NCBI RefSeq assembly: GCF_009765865.1
Contig: NZ_LMUQ01000048.1
Coordinates: 1-64,000, forward strand
From: Acidisoma sp. L85
GTDB lineage: Bacteria > Pseudomonadota > Alphaproteobacteria > Acetobacterales > Acetobacteraceae
DNA: 64,000 nucleotides
Direction: 5' to 3'
Position 1 is the stretch's first letter. The number at the start of each line of letters is the position of its first letter. The notes beneath the pieces were generated by a model. That model was not told the origin of the DNA and did not search any database. It saw only the letters and a list, made by a program, of their open reading frames with translations. Shown in pieces: positions 54,855-62,407 of the stretch. The translations under genes and the position numbers were made by a program.

Positions 54855-55591
54855 TATCGGAATAGACGCGGCGATCACCTTTTGGCTCGCGCGTGATGGC
54901 GCGGCCGTGGTTGTCGCCGCGAATGAACCTTCCGTCGAGGTAGTCGCGGAAGCCATTCGCGGCGCGCGCGGGCGGGCAGGCATCGTCCATCGTCGCTGAT
55001 GTCACGGATATCGCGGATGTCACGGAGATCTTCGATCTTGCCGAAAGGGACTCCGGTCGCGTTGATATGTCCGTCCAGAAGGCGCGCGTCATCACGATCG
55101 CTCGGATAGACGATCTACCCGAGGAGGATTGGGACAAGGTCAAGGCGGTGAGCACCAAGGGGTGTTCCTTTGCGGTCAGGTGGCAATCGCGCGCATTCGC
55201 AAGCACGGCGACGGCGGCCGCCTGATCAATACGGCATCGGATCAGGCGCGGCAGGGCTTCATATTCACACCGCACTATGCCGCCAGCAAGTTCGGTGTCA
55301 TCGGCATCACGCAAAGCCTCACCAGGGAAGTCGCGAAAAAGGGCATCACGGTCAACGCCTTTTGTCCGGGGATCATCGAGACTGATATGTGGGCCTATAA
55401 CGACCGAGCCTGGGGCAAGCTGCTGGCAAACTACGGGCCGGGCGAGCTGATGGCGGAATGGGTGAAGAATGTTCCGATGGGACGAGCCGGAGGGGCGAAG
55501 ACGTCGCTGGGCTTGTTGCGTTTCTGGCCGGACCGGACTCCGCTTATATCACGGGCCAAACGATCAACGTCGATGGGGGTTGATCATGTCC
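54855..55591 (+). pseudogene. Short-chain dehydrogenase remnant (acetoin/3-oxoacyl reductase type)
   Basis: Successive frames read GIDAAITFWLARDGAAVVVA, VADVTDIADVTEIFDLAERD, IDDLPEEDWDKVKAVSTKG, then INTASDQARQGFIFTPHYAA with YAASKFGVIGITQSLTREVA (active Tyr and Lys), ITVNAFCPGIIETDMW, and [20 protein letters not shown] followed by a terminal GG. At least three frameshifts (near 54985, 55170 and 55500) break it, and the nucleotide-binding start is mutated. It ends at TGA 55589-55591. Confidence 0.8.
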
Positions 55592-55800
55592 TGAGAGATT
55601 GTTGCAGAATTTCATTGAATGTCTTGAGCTTGTCGCCTCCGGGCCACGCTATGTTGACAGCATTCCGGCCCATCCTTAGCGTGAGATCACTGATAACCAG
55701 CGCGATTTCGCGAGAGGTGTGGCCGTTCTATCTTGCCGCGGTAGACGGGAGGGGATGAGCGCGCGAGAGGGAGGCCGCCAGCAATGCCGGGACGGGAACC
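55592..55800. other. Gap upstream of importer 3 operon
   Basis: About 210 bases. A TTGACA is present near 55655 but no good -10 box is at the proper distance. The minus strand here has an open frame that is only the shadow of the downstream gene. The operon promoter is presumably in this stretch. Confidence 0.3.
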
Positions 55801-56913
55801 GTGAGCGGGCGAGTGCTTGTCTTTGTGGGGTCGCTGACCCGAAATACGCCCTTCTTCGGCCCGGCGCGCGGTGACGGCATCCATGTATTCGTCTTCGACG
55901 GAGATAAAGGCGCACTTCAGCCTTTGAGCGTGACAACGGGCGCGGACAATCCGAACTATATCGCGTTTGATCCCGAGCAGAACGTCCTCTACGCGGCGAG
56001 CGAAGTCTTCGAGTGGCATGAGGGTATCGTAACCAGCTACGCGCTTGATCCGCTGTCGGGTGGGCTGACCTATATCAACAAGCAGCCGACGCTCGGCCAT
56101 CTCTCGGCCTTCGTCTCGCTGGATCGGCGCCGGCGCCACCTCCTTGTCTCGAATTACAGCATGCAGCCAGCGGCAACGAGACCGGGCAAGGCGCTGGTGG
56201 TTCTCCCGCTCGATGCCGGCACGATCAAGCCAGCGAGCGACAGCGTGGTGCGCGCCGGAACCGGCCCGAATGCCGAGCGGCAGGAGCGATCGCACGCGCA
56301 TTGTCTGGTCGAAACACCGGAGGGGCGGCTGGTCGCCGCGGATCTCGGAACCGACGAGGTCGCCTTCTACAATTTTGATGCCGAGGCCGGCCGCATGAGC
56401 GAGGAGCCAGTGGAAGTCATCGCCATGCCACCCGGTTCCGGACCACGCCATCTCGTCTGCTCGAAAGACGGCGCGCGAATCTATGTTCTCAACGAGATGG
56501 CTCAAACCGTGACGTTGTTGACTAGACCCGGTGAGGGCAGGTCTTACGAGATCGCGCAGAGTGTCTCGACCTTGCCGGAAGGGGCTGACACCAGCGGCAC
56601 ATCGGCCGGGATTGTGCTTTCTCCCGATGGACGTTTCCTCTTTGCGAGCAATCGCGGCCATGACAGCATCATGGCGTTTCGCATCGACCCCGGCAGCGGG
56701 CGGCTAACCCAGATTGGTGCTTGCGCAAGTGGTGGCCGCACGCCGCGAACATTCGCCATTGATCCGTCGGGCGGCTTCCTCATCGTCGCCAATCAGGAAG
56801 GCCACAACCTCACGATTCTCCAGATCGACCAGGCGACCGGCGCGCTCGCCGACAATCAAACTTCCATCGAGCTGAGTTCGCCCATGTGCGTCTCCGTCGC
56901 GCTGCTGCCTTAG
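55801..56913 (+). CDS. Lactonase-family seven-bladed beta-propeller (Pgl-like)
   Basis: The 370-residue protein matches the lactonase/6-phosphogluconolactonase (YbhE) family: VLVFVGSLTRNTPFFG, then GIHVFVFDGDKGALQPLSVT, NPNYIAFDPEQNVLYAASEV, SAFVSLDRRRRHLLVSNYSM, SHAHCLVETPEGRLVAADLG, GSGPRHLVCSKDGARIYVLN, SAGIVLSPDGRFLFASNRGH and RTPRTFAIDPSGGFLIVANQ. There is no signal peptide. The start is a GTG. It is the first gene of the importer 3 run; inference: it opens a sugar lactone formed or imported by this system. Confidence 0.87.
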   Translation: MSGRVLVFVGSLTRNTPFFGPARGDGIHVFVFDGDKGALQPLSVTTGADNPNYIAFDPEQNVLYAASEVFEWHEGIVTSYALDPLSGGLTYINKQPTLGHLSAFVSLDRRRRHLLVSNYSMQPAATRPGKALVVLPLDAGTIKPASDSVVRAGTGPNAERQERSHAHCLVETPEGRLVAADLGTDEVAFYNFDAEAGRMSEEPVEVIAMPPGSGPRHLVCSKDGARIYVLNEMAQTVTLLTRPGEGRSYEIAQSVSTLPEGADTSGTSAGIVLSPDGRFLFASNRGHDSIMAFRIDPGSGRLTQIGACASGGRTPRTFAIDPSGGFLIVANQEGHNLTILQIDQATGALADNQTSIELSSPMCVSVALLP

Positions 56914-56984
56914 TGAACGGCGGTTCGTCGGCCAGCGACGAGGACTGTGAACGAAAAAACAAATAAGAAAGAGGAGTAACGACC

Positions 56985-58088
56985 ATGCGTTTGCGCCAAA
57001 CTCTCAAAACCGCCGCCGCCTCACTTAGCACCGTGGCTTTCGTTGCCGCGACGAGCCTGGCGCCGATCTCGCCGGCCTTCGCGGCCGATTCAGCCAACAG
57101 CAAGCCGAAAGGCTGGACCGATGCGTCGGTCGATTGCAAGGCGATCGGTCTTGCAAAGCCGCCGCCCTGGACCATCGGCGTGTCCAACTATGGCCTGACC
57201 AACTCCTGGCGCGTCCAGATGATCGCCGAACTCAAGGCGGCGGCGGCGAAGGACAGTCGCATTAAAGGTCTCGTGATCACCAATGCGGACGGCAATATCG
57301 CCAAGCAGGTCTCGGATATCGAGGATCTGCTCACGCGCAATGTTGACGGGCTGCTCATCACGCCCCTGACGCCGGACGGTTTGAACGGACCGCTTCAGGA
57401 TGCGACCGACGATAAGGTGCCGACAGTCCTCTTCAACGATCGTGTTAACAGCAACAAATTCACCGGCATTGTTTGGGCCGATGAATACAAGTTCGGTGCG
57501 ATCGGCGGCGCGTGGCTGAAAGAAAAGCTGAACGGCAAGGGCCAGATTGTCATGCTGGATGGCATCCCTGGAACGGCCGTGAACGATCTACGCTCACAAG
57601 GGGCGATCGACGCCATGGGACCGGGCATCAAGGTTCTCGCCCGTCAGCCCGGGGCTTGGGCTTACGACAAGGGCAAGGCGGCGATGGAGGATCTGATCTC
57701 CGCCTATCCGAAGATCGATGGCGTCTATTCGCAGGGCGGCGCGATGTCCCAGGGCGCGATCGACGCGCTGCTGGCGGCGAAGCGCCCGCTCGTGCCGATG
57801 CCGGGTGAGGGGTATAATGGGTTCCTCAAGACCTGGTCGGACAACAAGTCGAAAGGCTTCTCAGCCATAGCGCCGGACGATCCCACCTGGCAGAGCAGCG
57901 CGGCGCTCGGGCTGCTGACGCAATGCCTCGCGGGCGGCACGATCCAGAAGTGGAAGGAATTGCCGATCCCGACCATCACCGATGCGAATGTCGACCAATA
58001 TGTCCGGAAGGATTGCCCGGACGACGTCTGGGCCAATACGAAGATGACGCATGACGAAGTCACCAAACTCTACAAATGCGGCAGCTAG
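56985..58088 (+). CDS. Importer 3: periplasmic sugar-binding protein
   Basis: The 367-residue protein has a signal peptide of about 34 residues (TVAFVAATSLAPISPAFA, cleavage AFA-AD) and a Peripla_BP_4 fold: PPPWTIGVSNYGLTNSWRVQ, SDIEDLLTRNVDGLLITPLT, KVPTVLFNDRVNSNKFTGIV, GQIVMLDGIPGTAVNDLRSQ and YPKIDGVYSQGGAMSQGAID. A GAGGAG site precedes the ATG. Two C-terminal cysteines (KDC, YKCGS) could form a disulfide. The ligand is unknown. Confidence 0.9.
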   Translation: MRLRQTLKTAAASLSTVAFVAATSLAPISPAFAADSANSKPKGWTDASVDCKAIGLAKPPPWTIGVSNYGLTNSWRVQMIAELKAAAAKDSRIKGLVITNADGNIAKQVSDIEDLLTRNVDGLLITPLTPDGLNGPLQDATDDKVPTVLFNDRVNSNKFTGIVWADEYKFGAIGGAWLKEKLNGKGQIVMLDGIPGTAVNDLRSQGAIDAMGPGIKVLARQPGAWAYDKGKAAMEDLISAYPKIDGVYSQGGAMSQGAIDALLAAKRPLVPMPGEGYNGFLKTWSDNKSKGFSAIAPDDPTWQSSAALGLLTQCLAGGTIQKWKELPIPTITDANVDQYVRKDCPDDVWANTKMTHDEVTKLYKCGS

Positions 58089-58114
58089 GCTTTTAGCAGC
58101 CGACCGGCTTCGGC

Positions 58115-59626
58115 ATGGCTGACGGCTTCCTCGACATCCGCGCGGTCTCGAAGTCCTTCCGGGGAGTTCGGGCCGTGGATGATGTGTCGCTCAGCGTGCC
58201 GCGCGGGCATGTGCGAGCGATCCTCGGGGAAAATGGCGCCGGGAAATCGACGCTCATCAAGATGCTCTGCGGGGTCTACGCCGCGGATAGCGGCGAGATC
58301 ACGCTGGAGGGCGCCCGCATCGACGGGCTGCCGCCAGCCCGCTGCCTGCAGGCCGGCATTGTCGCGATCTACCAGGAATTCAACCTGGTGCCTCATCTCA
58401 GCGTGGCCGAGAATATCTTTCTCGGCCAATTGCCAAGCCGTCTCGGCAAGATCGAGCAGCGATCGCTGCGCGAGCGGACGCAGGCGCTGCTGACACGGCT
58501 CGGGGTTGACATCGATCCGGGACGACCGGTCGGCGAACTCAATGTCGCTGAGCAGCAAACCGTTGAGATTGCCAAGGCGCTATCACGCGACCTGCGCGTG
58601 CTGGTGATGGATGAACCGACCGCGGCGCTCAACGATGCCGAAATAGCGGCACTCTTCGCCATCATCCGCGGCCTGCGCGATGATGGCGTCTGCGTCCTCT
58701 ATATCTCCCATCGCATGTCCGAGATTTTCTCTCTGGCCGATAGCGTGAGCGTGCTGAAGGATGGTCGGCATGTCGGTACGCATCTAATCGGCGAGGTGGA
58801 TCGAGATAGCCTGGTGCGAATGATGATCGGCCGCGAACTCAACGGCTATTACCCACCGCGCGAAACCTCCAATGGCGAGGTGATTCTTACGGCGACCGGC
58901 CTGCGGCATGGACGAAGTCTCGACGTCGATCGGATCGAGGTCCGGCGCGGCGAGATCGTCGGCCTGGCCGGGCTGGAAGGGCAAGGCCAGCGCGAATTGG
59001 CCCGTGCCCTTTGCGGCGTGTTGCCGCTTGATCATGGCGAGGTTTTCCTGGAGGGCCGGCGCCTCGACCTGTCATCGCCGGCCAAAGCCATCGCCGCCGG
59101 CATCGGCTTCATTCCGGACGACCGTAAAGGCGAAGGTCTCGCCATCGTGCGCTCCTGCGCCGAGAATATGGCGATGGAAAGCCTGTCCCTGCGGCGACGG
59201 GCCGGGTTGTTCGTTGACACACCGGCCGAGCGGCGATTTGTTGCGAAGATGGTTGAGATGCTGCGCATCCGGCTTGCCTCTCCGGCCCAACAGGCGCTCG
59301 ACCTGTCAGGCGGCAACCAGCAGAAGCTCGTGCTCGCGAAAGTGCTGGGCATCGCGCCGCGCCTGCTTGTCATGGCGGAGCCAACGCGCGGCGTGGATGT
59401 CGGTGCCAAGCGCGAGATCTACAACATCATGCGCGACCTCGCGCGCCAAGGTGTCGGCATCCTGATGACATCGGGCGAGTTGCCGGAGATCCTCGGCATG
59501 AGCGACCGCATCCTGGTCATGGCGCATGGCGCGGTGGTGGCCGAGTTTGAAGGCGCGGTGGCGACCGAGGAGATGGTCATGCGGGCCGCGACGCAGGATC
59601 GTGACGCGATGCGGGCGACGGGATGA
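58115..59626 (+). CDS. Importer 3: sugar ABC transporter ATPase (RbsA-like, two NBDs)
   Basis: The 503-residue tandem ATPase has NBD1 with GENGAGKSTLIKMLCGVY, signature-position LNVAEQQTVEIAKALSRDLR and Walker B VLVMDEPTAALNDAEIAALF. NBD2 has GLEGQGQRELARALCG, signature LSGGNQQKLVLAKVLGIAPR and a Walker B reading LLVMAEPTRGVDVGAKREIY, where the usual Asp before Glu is Ala. The start is 26 bases after the binding-protein stop, and its stop overlaps the first permease start as ATGA. Confidence 0.92.
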   Translation: MADGFLDIRAVSKSFRGVRAVDDVSLSVPRGHVRAILGENGAGKSTLIKMLCGVYAADSGEITLEGARIDGLPPARCLQAGIVAIYQEFNLVPHLSVAENIFLGQLPSRLGKIEQRSLRERTQALLTRLGVDIDPGRPVGELNVAEQQTVEIAKALSRDLRVLVMDEPTAALNDAEIAALFAIIRGLRDDGVCVLYISHRMSEIFSLADSVSVLKDGRHVGTHLIGEVDRDSLVRMMIGRELNGYYPPRETSNGEVILTATGLRHGRSLDVDRIEVRRGEIVGLAGLEGQGQRELARALCGVLPLDHGEVFLEGRRLDLSSPAKAIAAGIGFIPDDRKGEGLAIVRSCAENMAMESLSLRRRAGLFVDTPAERRFVAKMVEMLRIRLASPAQQALDLSGGNQQKLVLAKVLGIAPRLLVMAEPTRGVDVGAKREIYNIMRDLARQGVGILMTSGELPEILGMSDRILVMAHGAVVAEFEGAVATEEMVMRAATQDRDAMRATG

Positions 59627-60564
59627 GCCTGCTGCGGCGGTTCCTGGGCAGTGGCGGGAACGCCCTGTTGCTCGTCTTCCTGATCATCCTTGCGATCATC
59701 GTCGAGCCTGCTTTGATCAGCCCGCGCGCGATCAAGAACATCCTGACATCGGCTAATCCATTGATCGTTGTCGCGGTCGGCCAGGCGCTTGTGATGCTGA
59801 CCGGCGGCGTCGATCTCTCGGTGGGGTCGGTGATCAGCCTCTCGAACGTCATTGCCGCGCTGCTCATGCAGCGGTCGCCGGGTCTGGCAATTCCGATCAT
59901 GATATTCTGCGTCCTGGCGGGCATGGCGGTGGGACTGCTGAATGGCCTGCTGGTCGCCTATGCGCGGGTGAGCGCCTTCATCATCACTCTGGCGGTCGGC
60001 ATTGCCTTACAGGGCGTCACACTCGACATCATGAAACAACCCGGCGGCGAGGTTACGCAAGGGTTGGCTCAGATTAGCCGTATCACCTGGGGCAGGGTGC
60101 CGGTCGTGACAATCGTCCTCGTCGTGCTGGTGCTGCTGCTGGCTTGGGCGATCCGCCGCACGCCGCTGGGCATCAGCCTCATCGCCGTCGGCGGCAATGA
60201 GGCGAGTGCGCGTATGTCGGGGCTGCCGGTATTGCGACTCAAGGCACTGGTCTATGTCATCTCCGGTGGTCTCGCGAGTTGCGCGGGGCTGCTGCTGGCC
60301 TCGCGCGTCAGCTCAGGCGATCCGCTGATCGGCACGCCCTACAGTCTCGATTCAATCACCGCCGCGGTGCTGGGCGGCACCAGCCTGGTGGGAGGAGTCA
60401 TCAGCGGTGTCGGGGCCCTGGTCGCGGGTGTGCTGCTCACGCTCATCAATACGTTGCTGAACCTGCGCGGCATGTCGCCCTTCCTGCAATGGATCGTCAA
60501 AGGCGCCATCCTGATTGCGGCACTGTCCCTCGATTTCCTGAGACGGAGGGCCCGCAGGACATGA
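59623..60564 (+). CDS. Importer 3: sugar ABC permease A (RbsC-like)
   Basis: The 313-residue membrane protein has GQALVMLTGGVDLSVGSVIS, GLLNGLLVAYARVSAFIITL, TPLGISLIAVGGNEASARMS and ITAAVLGGTSLVGGVISGVG, typical of BPD_transp_2 permeases, with eight to ten hydrophobic segments. It overlaps both neighbours by ATGA (ATPase before, permease B after), so the three are translated as a unit. With permease B it should form a heterodimeric channel. Confidence 0.92.
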   Translation: MSLLRRFLGSGGNALLLVFLIILAIIVEPALISPRAIKNILTSANPLIVVAVGQALVMLTGGVDLSVGSVISLSNVIAALLMQRSPGLAIPIMIFCVLAGMAVGLLNGLLVAYARVSAFIITLAVGIALQGVTLDIMKQPGGEVTQGLAQISRITWGRVPVVTIVLVVLVLLLAWAIRRTPLGISLIAVGGNEASARMSGLPVLRLKALVYVISGGLASCAGLLLASRVSSGDPLIGTPYSLDSITAAVLGGTSLVGGVISGVGALVAGVLLTLINTLLNLRGMSPFLQWIVKGAILIAALSLDFLRRRARRT

Positions 60565-61541
60565 AGGCGGTGCTTGGTGCAATCGGACGCACCCGCCTCG
60601 GCGGCTACGGCCACGCCCGATCGCAGGTCGCTGTATGGGCGGCGATCGTGGTGGTGCTGGCGGTGGCGGGCGTTTGCGCGCCGGGTTTCCTCACGGCGAA
60701 CCATCTGCTCGATGTCGCGCGTCAAGTGGCGAGCCTCGCGATCGTGACGGTGGGCCAGGTTTTCGTCATCACTGCCGGCGGCATCGATCTGTCGAACGGC
60801 ATGGTGATGACGCTGATAACGGTGGTCGCGGCCGATCTGCTGAACGGCCAGAACACCTACACCGTGCCGGTGGTCCTGCTGTGTCTCGGCATCGGCCTGG
60901 CAGTAGGTTTGTTCAATGGATTTTTGGTGACGAAGCTGCGTATCCAGCCATTGATCGGCACGCTGGGGACATACGGAATCCTTCAAGGCACGGCCTATGT
61001 TTATTGCGCGGGCGCGCCCAAGGGTTCGATCTCGCCGAGCCTCAAAACCCTGGGGAATGGCTATGCGCTCGGCATTCCCTTGCCGGTGATTGTGGCGCTG
61101 GTGATTGTGTTGCTCGGCTACCTTGTCCTCAACCGCACAACCTTCGGGCGCGCGCTCTTCGCGACAGGGGCCAATCCGCGAACAGCCCGGCTGTCGGGTA
61201 TCGCCATCGACCGCACCATCATCCTCGCCTATGTCGTCTCAGGGCTGACAGCGGCGGCGGCGGGACTGGTGGTCGCGGGCTATATCGGGATCGGGAGCCT
61301 CTCGGCCGGTAACGACTTCAACCTGAACTCCGTGGCGGCGGCGGTGATCGGGGGCACGACGTTGGTTGGCGGCATCGGCTCCGTCTCCGGCGGCGCGGCG
61401 GCGGCGCTATTCCTGGGGCTGCTGGTGAGCCTGCTGCGCTTCCTCGGCCTGTCCTACAGCACGCAGCTCATCGTGCAGGGTGGTATCCTGGCCGCGGCGG
61501 TGCTTGCGCAGAGTCGCGCAACGCGGGGTGGCGGCCTTTAG
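60561..61541 (+). CDS. Importer 3: sugar ABC permease B (RbsC-like)
   Basis: The 326-residue membrane protein starts at MKAVLGAIGRTRLGG. It shows VGQVFVITAGGIDLSNGMVM, LFNGFLVTKLRIQPLIGTLG, FGRALFATGANPRTARLSGI and NSVAAAVIGGTTLVGGIGSV, the family landmarks. A longer frame upstream lies inside permease A and was rejected because the ATGA overlap gives the natural start. It is the last gene of the operon; the convergent SDR gene ends 42 bases further on. Confidence 0.92.
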   Translation: MKAVLGAIGRTRLGGYGHARSQVAVWAAIVVVLAVAGVCAPGFLTANHLLDVARQVASLAIVTVGQVFVITAGGIDLSNGMVMTLITVVAADLLNGQNTYTVPVVLLCLGIGLAVGLFNGFLVTKLRIQPLIGTLGTYGILQGTAYVYCAGAPKGSISPSLKTLGNGYALGIPLPVIVALVIVLLGYLVLNRTTFGRALFATGANPRTARLSGIAIDRTIILAYVVSGLTAAAAGLVVAGYIGIGSLSAGNDFNLNSVAAAVIGGTTLVGGIGSVSGGAAAALFLGLLVSLLRFLGLSYSTQLIVQGGILAAAVLAQSRATRGGGL

Positions 61542-61583
61542 CTTTTCGGCTTGGTCACCGCAGCGATCCAGCCAAGGTCGAGG

Positions 61584-62303
61584 TCAGCTCGCGACATAGC
61601 CACCGTCCACTGGAATGGTGACGCCGTTGATCAGGTTCGAGGCAGCCGAGGCCAGGAAAAGCGCGGTACCCGCGAGTTCCTCGGGCTCAGCCCATTCGCC
61701 ATTCGGAAGCCGCGCCACCACCTTGCTATTGAAGGTTGGATCCTCCCGCCCGCCGCGGCTAATTTCGGTTTTGATCCAGCCGGGCGCTATGGCGTTGACG
61801 CGGATATGGTCCTCGGCAAAACCGATCGCGAGGGACTTCGTCAAGGACACGATGGCGGTCTTGGCCGCGCTATAGGCCGGCACATGGGCCGCGCCGAAAT
61901 AAGAATACATAGAGGCGATGTTGATCAGGCAGCCGCGCGTCGCTTTCAGATGGCCGCGGAACGCATTGGCCAGGCGCAAATTGCCGACCAGATGCACGTC
62001 CAGAATCGACATGAAGACGGTCGGCTTGTATTCCTCCCAGCGGACGAGCCGGCCGGCGCAATGGATCAACACGTCCAGCCGCTCTACCCGCGCCGCCAGC
62101 GCTTCCACCGCCTCATCGCTGCATACGTCAAGCGGCTCAAAGCGTATCGCGTCCGGCAGGGTGCCCGGGGCGGGTGCCTTGAGGTCGGCAACAATCACCG
62201 TCGCACCCGCCTCCTGGAAAGCACGGGCGAAGGCACCGCCGATGCCGCCGGTACCCCCGGTGATGAGAACATGCTTGCCGGCAACGCTAAAATCAGGCGG
62301 CAT
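61584..62303 (-). CDS. Short-chain dehydrogenase/reductase (SDR)
   Basis: The 239-residue protein is a classical SDR: VLITGGTGGIGGAFARAFQE, VIVADLKAPAPG, LDVLIHCAGRLVRWEEYKPT, INIASMYSYFGAAHVPAYSA then AKTAIVSLTKSLAIGFAEDH, and a C-terminal INGVTIPVDGGYVAS. It would oxidise a sugar, polyol or related alcohol with NAD(P). It converges on importer 3 and is the likely dehydrogenase for its substrate, although on the other strand. Confidence 0.87.
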   Translation of the reverse strand: MPPDFSVAGKHVLITGGTGGIGGAFARAFQEAGATVIVADLKAPAPGTLPDAIRFEPLDVCSDEAVEALAARVERLDVLIHCAGRLVRWEEYKPTVFMSILDVHLVGNLRLANAFRGHLKATRGCLINIASMYSYFGAAHVPAYSAAKTAIVSLTKSLAIGFAEDHIRVNAIAPGWIKTEISRGGREDPTFNSKVVARLPNGEWAEPEELAGTALFLASAASNLINGVTIPVDGGYVAS

Positions 62304-62407
62304 CTGCTTTCCTATCGATCGGTGGCGCGGGCAACTGCCGAGTATAGGCGTTGTAAGCGCGGGGGTGGCGTTGTTCGGGTGCCGCAGGCATTGCCATATC
62401 CGACCAG

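Noticed and set aside
55010-55045. Tandem repeat GATGTCACGGA
   Set aside because: Two short units inside the SDR remnant that encode ADVT twice; too short and explained by protein sequence.
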